Of a stretch of DNA of 64,000 nucleotides, positions 58,984 through 64,000 are shown piece by piece. Every line of letters starts with the position of its first letter. Position 1 is the stretch's first letter. This DNA comes from Rhodoglobus sp. (lineage in GTDB: Bacteria > Actinomycetota > Actinomycetes > Actinomycetales > Microbacteriaceae): positions 1 to 64,000 of the forward strand of contig JAODAQ010000037.1 in the NCBI GenBank assembly GCA_025463515.1, in the 5' to 3' direction. The notes beneath the pieces are model-generated. The model saw only the letters and a program-made list of their open reading frames with translations, ran no database searches and had not been told where the DNA came from. A program made the position numbers and the translations under genes.

Positions 58984-60146
58984 CGTGCTGCCTTCCCGGT
59001 CTCGGCGAAGCGCACGCCGAACACGCTCTTGAGGGCCTCGAGGAACGCGAGCCCGTTGGTCTCGTCCGGAAGCAGGGCCGACCCCTCTGTCCACTCGTTC
59101 CAGGCGTTGATCGTGATGACCGGATGCTCGGTCGGGTGCTCCCGGAGGAACCGCTCGGCGCGGTGCAGGGCCGCCTCGAAGTCCGCCGGCGTCTGGTCGA
59201 ACACCGGCAGGAACGGGTACCGGCCCGGAACGAACGGCACGTCCCGCGAGATGCGCGGCGTCGAGTCCCACCCGACGGTCACGTTCGGGTGGAACGGCAC
59301 GGGCAGGGTCGCCGCGAGGCGCTCGTAGTCGGCGAACGCCTCCTCGCGCAGCCGCGCTGGGTCGCCCGCGGGGAAGTCGAAGGCGTCGAGGTCCGCGTGG
59401 TGGATCCACACGTACGAGGTCGCGTTGTCGAAGCCGAGCGTGGTGAGCAGTGTCGCCGGATCCTCGACCGTGATCGCGGTCGGCAGGACGCCGAAGCCCC
59501 AGACCACGGCATCGAGGTGCAGGCCCGGGAAGCCCGCGTCGACCACCCGCTGCCGGAACCAGGCGAGCGCCTCCCTCGCTTCGTCGACCCCGCCCATGCC
59601 GAGGATGAAGTTGCCGATCTCGTAGAGCGAGAACCACGGCTTGCCGTCGACGGTGAGGTAGTTGGGCTCGCGGAAGTACGCCTCGATGATGTGCTCCACC
59701 ATCTGCTCGAACTCCGGCCTGCCGATCGCGCCGTCCTTCAGGCGGCGGGCGTCGGCGGCGTTCGGGTCGGTGTACGGGAAGATGTCGACGAGCTCGTGGT
59801 TGGCCCACATCAGCGCGAAGGAGACCTCCTCGCGGTTGGGCGCCTTGAGCAGGCCCTTGTCGAGCGCGCCCGAGAGGTAGGGACCGTCGTCGTACCAGTA
59901 GTAGTCGACGAGGAAGCCGTCCACCCCGTGGCTCGCGGCGAGGTCGATCTCGGCGGCCGCGACAGCGGGGTCTGACTCGTCGACGTGGCCCGCGAGCGGC
60001 ACGCGCGGCTGCCGGTGCCCGTCGAAACGGGGGCGCGCGGCATCCAGCAGCTTCCACTCGTCCCAGCCGTCGCCGAACCAGGCGGTGTTGCGGGGGTCGC
60101 TGTGCCAGTCAGGAAAGTAGTAGGCAAGGATCGTGGGGCGGGGCAT
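58980..60146 (-). CDS. WbsX/GH99-like domain protein
   Basis: PTILAYYFPDWHSDPRN; HGVDGFLVDYYWYDDGPYL; VITINAWNEWTEGSALLPD. Confidence 0.85.
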   Translation of the reverse strand: MPRPTILAYYFPDWHSDPRNTAWFGDGWDEWKLLDAARPRFDGHRQPRVPLAGHVDESDPAVAAAEIDLAASHGVDGFLVDYYWYDDGPYLSGALDKGLLKAPNREEVSFALMWANHELVDIFPYTDPNAADARRLKDGAIGRPEFEQMVEHIIEAYFREPNYLTVDGKPWFSLYEIGNFILGMGGVDEAREALAWFRQRVVDAGFPGLHLDAVVWGFGVLPTAITVEDPATLLTTLGFDNATSYVWIHHADLDAFDFPAGDPARLREEAFADYERLAATLPVPFHPNVTVGWDSTPRISRDVPFVPGRYPFLPVFDQTPADFEAALHRAERFLREHPTEHPVITINAWNEWTEGSALLPDETNGLAFLEALKSVFGVRFAETGKAAR

Positions 60147-60165
60147 TTCTCTCCTGGTAGGACGT

Positions 60166-60954
60166 TTACTTGACCGCGCCGGCCGACATGCCCTCGCGGA
60201 ACAGTCGTTGCATGAGTACGTAGGCGAGCACGATCGGAAGGCTGATGAGCACGCCGGCCGCGAAGATCTTCGGGGTGTCGACGAGGCGCTGGCTCTGGAA
60301 GTAGGTGGGCACCTGGGTGAGCACCTGCAGGTCGGTGTTCTGGATGAAGATGAGCGGCAGCGTGTACTCGTTCCACGCCGCGAGGAACGTGAAGATCGTG
60401 ATGACGGCGATGATCGGGCGCGCGACCGGGATGAGGATGCGCACGAAGTACGTCCAGTTGCTCGCGCCGTCGATCCGCGCGGCCTCGTACAGCTCGACCG
60501 GCAGGGCGCGGATGTAGTTGGTGGCCACGAGCGCGCCGAACGGGATCGAGATCGCGGTGAGCGGCACGATCACCGCCCAGTAGGTGTTGAGCAGGCCGAG
60601 CGCCTGGATCACGTAGAACAGCGGCACGATCAGCGCGATGCCGGGCAGCGCCATGCCCGCGAGGATGAGCACCATGAACAGGCGGGAGCCGCGCGGCCGA
60701 AGGGTGGCGATGGCGTACGCCGACGAGATCGAGCAGACGAGCACGAGCAGGACCGTCACGGCGGAGATCACGAGGCTGTTCAGGAAGAACCGCAGGAACG
60801 GCGTCGTGGAGATCACGATGACGTAGTTCTCGGGACCCTGCCCCTGGAAGGAGGTCTGCACGATCATGGCGAGGGGCGCGATCAGCAGCGCGAGCGCGAT
60901 CACGACGAACACCTGGCTGATCGCCCGGCCGAAGAGTCTCTGGTGCTGGAACAT
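60166..60954 (-). CDS. Carbohydrate ABC transporter permease (MalG-like)
   Basis: ELYEAARIDGASNWTYFVRILIPVARP EAA loop; ITIFTFLAAWNEYTLPL. Confidence 0.93.
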   Translation of the reverse strand: MFQHQRLFGRAISQVFVVIALALLIAPLAMIVQTSFQGQGPENYVIVISTTPFLRFFLNSLVISAVTVLLVLVCSISSAYAIATLRPRGSRLFMVLILAGMALPGIALIVPLFYVIQALGLLNTYWAVIVPLTAISIPFGALVATNYIRALPVELYEAARIDGASNWTYFVRILIPVARPIIAVITIFTFLAAWNEYTLPLIFIQNTDLQVLTQVPTYFQSQRLVDTPKIFAAGVLISLPIVLAYVLMQRLFREGMSAGAVK

Positions 60955-60956
60955 TG

Positions 60957-61853
60957 CTACTTCGCCTCCCTGCTCGACAGCCGCACTTGCAGCACGCTGA
61001 AGACCAGCGCGATGGCGACGAGGGCCACCGAGAGCGCCGCGCCGTACCCGGCGTGGAACTGGTCGATCACCTGCTTGTAGATGTAGCCCGTGAGCACTTG
61101 GGTGGTGGTTCCGGGCCCGCCCGCTGTCGTGAGGTAGACGAGGTCGAACGTCTTCAGCGCGCTGATCACACCGAGGACGATCAGCACGAGGTGCGAGCCC
61201 GAGAGCAGCGGCGCGACCACGAGCCGCAGCAGCTGCCCGGTGGAGGCGCCGTCGATGCGCGTCGCCTCGATGACCGAGGTGTCGATCTGGCCCATCGCGG
61301 CGTCGTAGATCAGGAAGCTGTAGCCCGTGTACTGCCAGACGTTGATCAGCACGATCATGAGCAGGGCGGTCGACGGATCCGCCAGCCACGGCTGCTCGAT
61401 GGTCTGCCCGGTCACGGCGGAGAGCAGGCCGTTGATGCTGCCGTCCGGAGTGAGCAGGAACCGGAACGACGTGGCCACGACTGCCGGAGCGAGCACGACC
61501 GGCACGAAGGCGAGCGTGCGAAGCAGCCCGCGGAGGACGGCGCGGGTGCGCACGAGCACCGCGAGCGCGAAGCCGAAGACCATCTGCAGCGCGATGGTGG
61601 CGGCGGCGAAGACGAGGGTGTTGCGCAGCGAGACCCAGAAGGTCGGGTCGTTCAGCAGCTTGAGGTAGTTGTCCCCGCCCACGGGCTTGCCGTTCGGGGA
61701 GATGCCGTTCCAGTCGAGCGTGGAGTACGTGATGTTCGCCACGATCCCGACGTGCACCACGCCCACCACGAGGATGAGGGCCGGTACGAGGTAGAGGTAC
61801 GAGCTCAGCGCGACCCGGCGGCGCGGCCTGCCTGGTATCGACATCGATGACAT
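60957..61853 (-). CDS. Carbohydrate ABC transporter permease (MalF-like)
   Basis: IEATRIDGASTGQLLRLVVAPLL EAA loop; multi-TM. Confidence 0.93.
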   Translation of the reverse strand: MSSMSIPGRPRRRVALSSYLYLVPALILVVGVVHVGIVANITYSTLDWNGISPNGKPVGGDNYLKLLNDPTFWVSLRNTLVFAAATIALQMVFGFALAVLVRTRAVLRGLLRTLAFVPVVLAPAVVATSFRFLLTPDGSINGLLSAVTGQTIEQPWLADPSTALLMIVLINVWQYTGYSFLIYDAAMGQIDTSVIEATRIDGASTGQLLRLVVAPLLSGSHLVLIVLGVISALKTFDLVYLTTAGGPGTTTQVLTGYIYKQVIDQFHAGYGAALSVALVAIALVFSVLQVRLSSREAK

Positions 61854-61916
61854 GGGAGTGCTTTCGGTGGAGGGGCTGGAGGGGCGACCGCCAAGGCCGC
61901 CCCTCCAGATTGTCGC

Positions 61917-63227
61917 CTAGCGGCTGAGCGAGGCGGAGACCGCCTGCACCTGAGCCATGGCATCGGCCGGTGAGAGCGTTCCGGCCGCGACGGCCGAGAG
62001 TGCCTCGCCGAGCGCGGTGGCCAGGTCGCCGTACGGGATCTGGCGGGCGCCGATGAGCTTGCCGAGGTCGGTCTGCTGGCGCTCGATGTCCGCGACCTGC
62101 CGCGGGTCGACGACGTCGTCAGTCGCGACCGAGACGTCGCTCACCGCGGGGATGTTGCCGCCCGCGGCCTGGATCTCCTGGCCTCCGCCGAGGCTCAGGA
62201 AGTCGAGGAACGTGAGCGCGGCATCCTGCGCATCGGACTTGGCCGACACGGCCCAGCCGTTGTCCGGGCCGCCGAACAGGCCGGTCGGGTCGTCGCCCGC
62301 AACGGGAGCGGGGAACGGCGCCGAGAGGTAGGTGCTGTCGATCGTCGCGGTGACGGTCTCCTGCGAGACGGCGATGCCGACCGAGGTCATCGTGCCCGGG
62401 GTGTTCCACGTGCCGAGGGCGATGAACGCCGCCTTCTTCTCGAGGAACGCGCCGAACGCGTCCGGGTACTCGGCTGCGGCAGTCGCCCCGGCGGGGATGA
62501 TCCCGCTGGTGAACAGGTCGCTCCAGCTCTGCATGGCCTGCACGAACGCGGGGTCGGTCCAGTCGGCCTTGCCCTCGATCGCGTCATAGACCTCGCCGGG
62601 CGCGATGCTGTTGATCAGGGCGAGGTAGACGTCGGTGTTGACCCACGCGTCCTTCGCGCCGTGCGCGAGGCAGTCGTAGCCGGCGGCCTCGATCGTCGCG
62701 CAGGCGGTCTCCCACTCGTCGAAGTCGGTCGGCACGGATACCCCGAGCTCGTCGAGGATCGACGCGTTGTAGTAGATCAGGCCGGCGGCGCTCATGTACG
62801 AGGGCAGCGCGACCTGGGTGCCGTCGAGCTGCAGCTGGCTGAGTCCCTCGGGGTTGATGCGGTCGCCGCCGTTCTCGGCGAGGAAGTCGTCGAGCGGCAC
62901 CGCGAGCGGGCCGAAGTTCGTCACGAGCTCGCCCGGCTGCACCTGGAAGACGTCCGGGCCGTCGTTCGAGGTCAGGCCGGTGCGGATCGCCGTGACGTAG
63001 TCGTTGTAGCTGTAGAGCTTGTAGTCGATGGTGATGTTCGGGTTGGCCGCCACGAAGTCGGCGATGGTCTTGTCGGGGTTGAACGCGTTCCACGTCCACC
63101 AGGTGACTGTCTGGTTCTCGCCCTCGGCCGGGGCGGGCGATCCGCCGGAGCATCCGGCCAGCAGGGCGGCGGAAGCCGCGAGGGCGACGAGAGACACTGC
63201 TGCCCTCGATCGATTGCGAAACGTCAT
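61917..63227 (-). CDS. Extracellular sugar-binding lipoprotein (ABC)
   Basis: Lipobox LLAGCSG; TVTWWTWNAFNPDKTIADFVAANPNITIDYK. Confidence 0.93.
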   Translation of the reverse strand: MTFRNRSRAAVSLVALAASAALLAGCSGGSPAPAEGENQTVTWWTWNAFNPDKTIADFVAANPNITIDYKLYSYNDYVTAIRTGLTSNDGPDVFQVQPGELVTNFGPLAVPLDDFLAENGGDRINPEGLSQLQLDGTQVALPSYMSAAGLIYYNASILDELGVSVPTDFDEWETACATIEAAGYDCLAHGAKDAWVNTDVYLALINSIAPGEVYDAIEGKADWTDPAFVQAMQSWSDLFTSGIIPAGATAAAEYPDAFGAFLEKKAAFIALGTWNTPGTMTSVGIAVSQETVTATIDSTYLSAPFPAPVAGDDPTGLFGGPDNGWAVSAKSDAQDAALTFLDFLSLGGGQEIQAAGGNIPAVSDVSVATDDVVDPRQVADIERQQTDLGKLIGARQIPYGDLATALGEALSAVAAGTLSPADAMAQVQAVSASLSR

Positions 63228-63244
63228 TGTCAAGCTCCTTTGCT

Positions 63245-63263
63245 GTGAAATGAAATGGTTCAC
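63245..63263. promoter_or_regulatory. Putative operator upstream of the sugar-binding protein gene
   Basis: GTGAA-N9-TTCAC (GTGAAATGAAATGGTTCAC). Confidence 0.5.
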
Positions 63264-63382
63264 TTCTTGTCGGGGGAAATCTAGACCGGCGATCACAGCC
63301 CTGTCAATAGATCCGAGTTTAGCTGGCTGCGGATCGCCGGAATCATGCGGATGTGTTCCGCCCTTCGCCCTCTCGCAGTAGA

Positions 63383-63396
63383 GTGAACTGCTTCAC
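63383..63396. promoter_or_regulatory. Putative LacI-family operator upstream of lacI-type gene
   Basis: GTGAA-CTGC-TTCAC palindrome, 14 bp before the ATG. Confidence 0.55.
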
Positions 63397-63410
63397 GACG
63401 GAGGGAACCC

Positions 63411-64000
63411 ATGGCGACGCACAGCACGATCCGCGATGTCGCCCGCTCCGCCGACGTCTCCCTCGGCACCGTCTCGAACTACCTGAGCGGCAAGAAGCCG
63501 ATCTCCGACGTGATGCGCGGCCGCATCGAGGCCGCGATCGCCGAGCTGCAGTTCGTGCCCAACGCCGCCGTTCGGGTCATGCAGGGCGGCCGCAGCCACG
63601 TCATCGCCTTCATCGTCCCGGATAGCGGCAACCCGTTCTTCCTCGAAGTCGCGCGCGGCATCGAGGACTTCGCGATCGACAACGGCCACGTCGTCGTCAC
63701 GTGCAACACCGAGGGCGACCTCGAGCGGGAGCGGCACTACGCGAAGGCCCTCTCGGAGATGCGGGTCGGAGCGGTCATCGCCGTCGCGTCGACCTCCAAC
63801 GAGCTCCTGCTGAGCACCCTGCAGAAGTCCGGCGTGCGGGTGGTCACGCTGGGCCGGCAGCTGCCCGGCGGGCTCTTCCCGACCATCGCCGTCGACGACC
63901 TCCGCGGTGGCTTCATCGCCATGAGCCACGTGCTCGAGCGCGGCCACCGGCGCGTGGCGTTCCTGGGCGCGCCGGACGCCGAGTCGCAGATCCGCGAGCG
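63411..64000 (+). CDS. LacI family transcriptional regulator (3' truncated by window)
   Basis: MATHSTIRDVARSADVSLGTVSNYLSGKKPISD HTH; frame open to window end. Confidence 0.92.
   Translation, partial: MATHSTIRDVARSADVSLGTVSNYLSGKKPISDVMRGRIEAAIAELQFVPNAAVRVMQGGRSHVIAFIVPDSGNPFFLEVARGIEDFAIDNGHVVVTCNTEGDLERERHYAKALSEMRVGAVIAVASTSNELLLSTLQKSGVRVVTLGRQLPGGLFPTIAVDDLRGGFIAMSHVLERGHRRVAFLGAPDAESQIRE

Noticed and set aside
57445-60057. 870-aa fusion ORF on minus strand
   Set aside because: Upstream part is an out-of-frame reading of the WbsX-like gene; the DUF5060/4038 protein starts at 58983 with MTHEVEQW.

Overview
High-GC actinobacterial chromosomal window, probably Microbacteriaceae (inferred from DUF7882-, DUF6230- and DUF6114-type proteins and codon usage). 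About 65 protein-coding genes are supported. I saw no rRNA, tRNA or CRISPR array. Main blocks: (i) housekeeping and small conserved genes, 1-5.1 kb; (ii) a LacI-linked sugar/polyol-type cluster (Gfo/Idh/MocA oxidoreductase, DUF993, TIM-barrel isomerase), 5.2-9.5 kb; (iii) DHA2 MFS/TetR and DUF6230/DUF6114/TetR modules; (iv) a compact island at 14.6-19.6 kb coding for a stand-alone TIR-like protein, a uridine-kinase-like P-loop kinase, a STAND NTPase with TPR-like C-terminus, a PfkB-like kinase and a NUDIX hydrolase, which is the best candidate for an undescribed (probably defence/signalling) system; (v) a retropepsin-like protease plus RimK with a C-terminal TrkA-C-like extension; (vi) a nucleoside uptake/salvage operon; (vii) SufS/SufU, Mug and ABC-F; (viii) a 14-kb organic-acid catabolic cluster, 35.6-49.4 kb (GntR, TctABC, SDR, phosphosulfolactate-synthase-like, PrpF, MFS, CitE-like, malate synthase G, GlcD, 2-hydroxyacid dehydrogenase), with a shared operator-like motif; (ix) a two-component system with DUF4097, and MFS/MocR genes; (x) a glycan-utilisation locus (DUF5060/DUF4038 and WbsX/GH99-like enzymes, ABC transporter, LacI). 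Several intergenic repeat/palindrome families are also present. All family assignments come from reading motifs in the translations; no database search was run.
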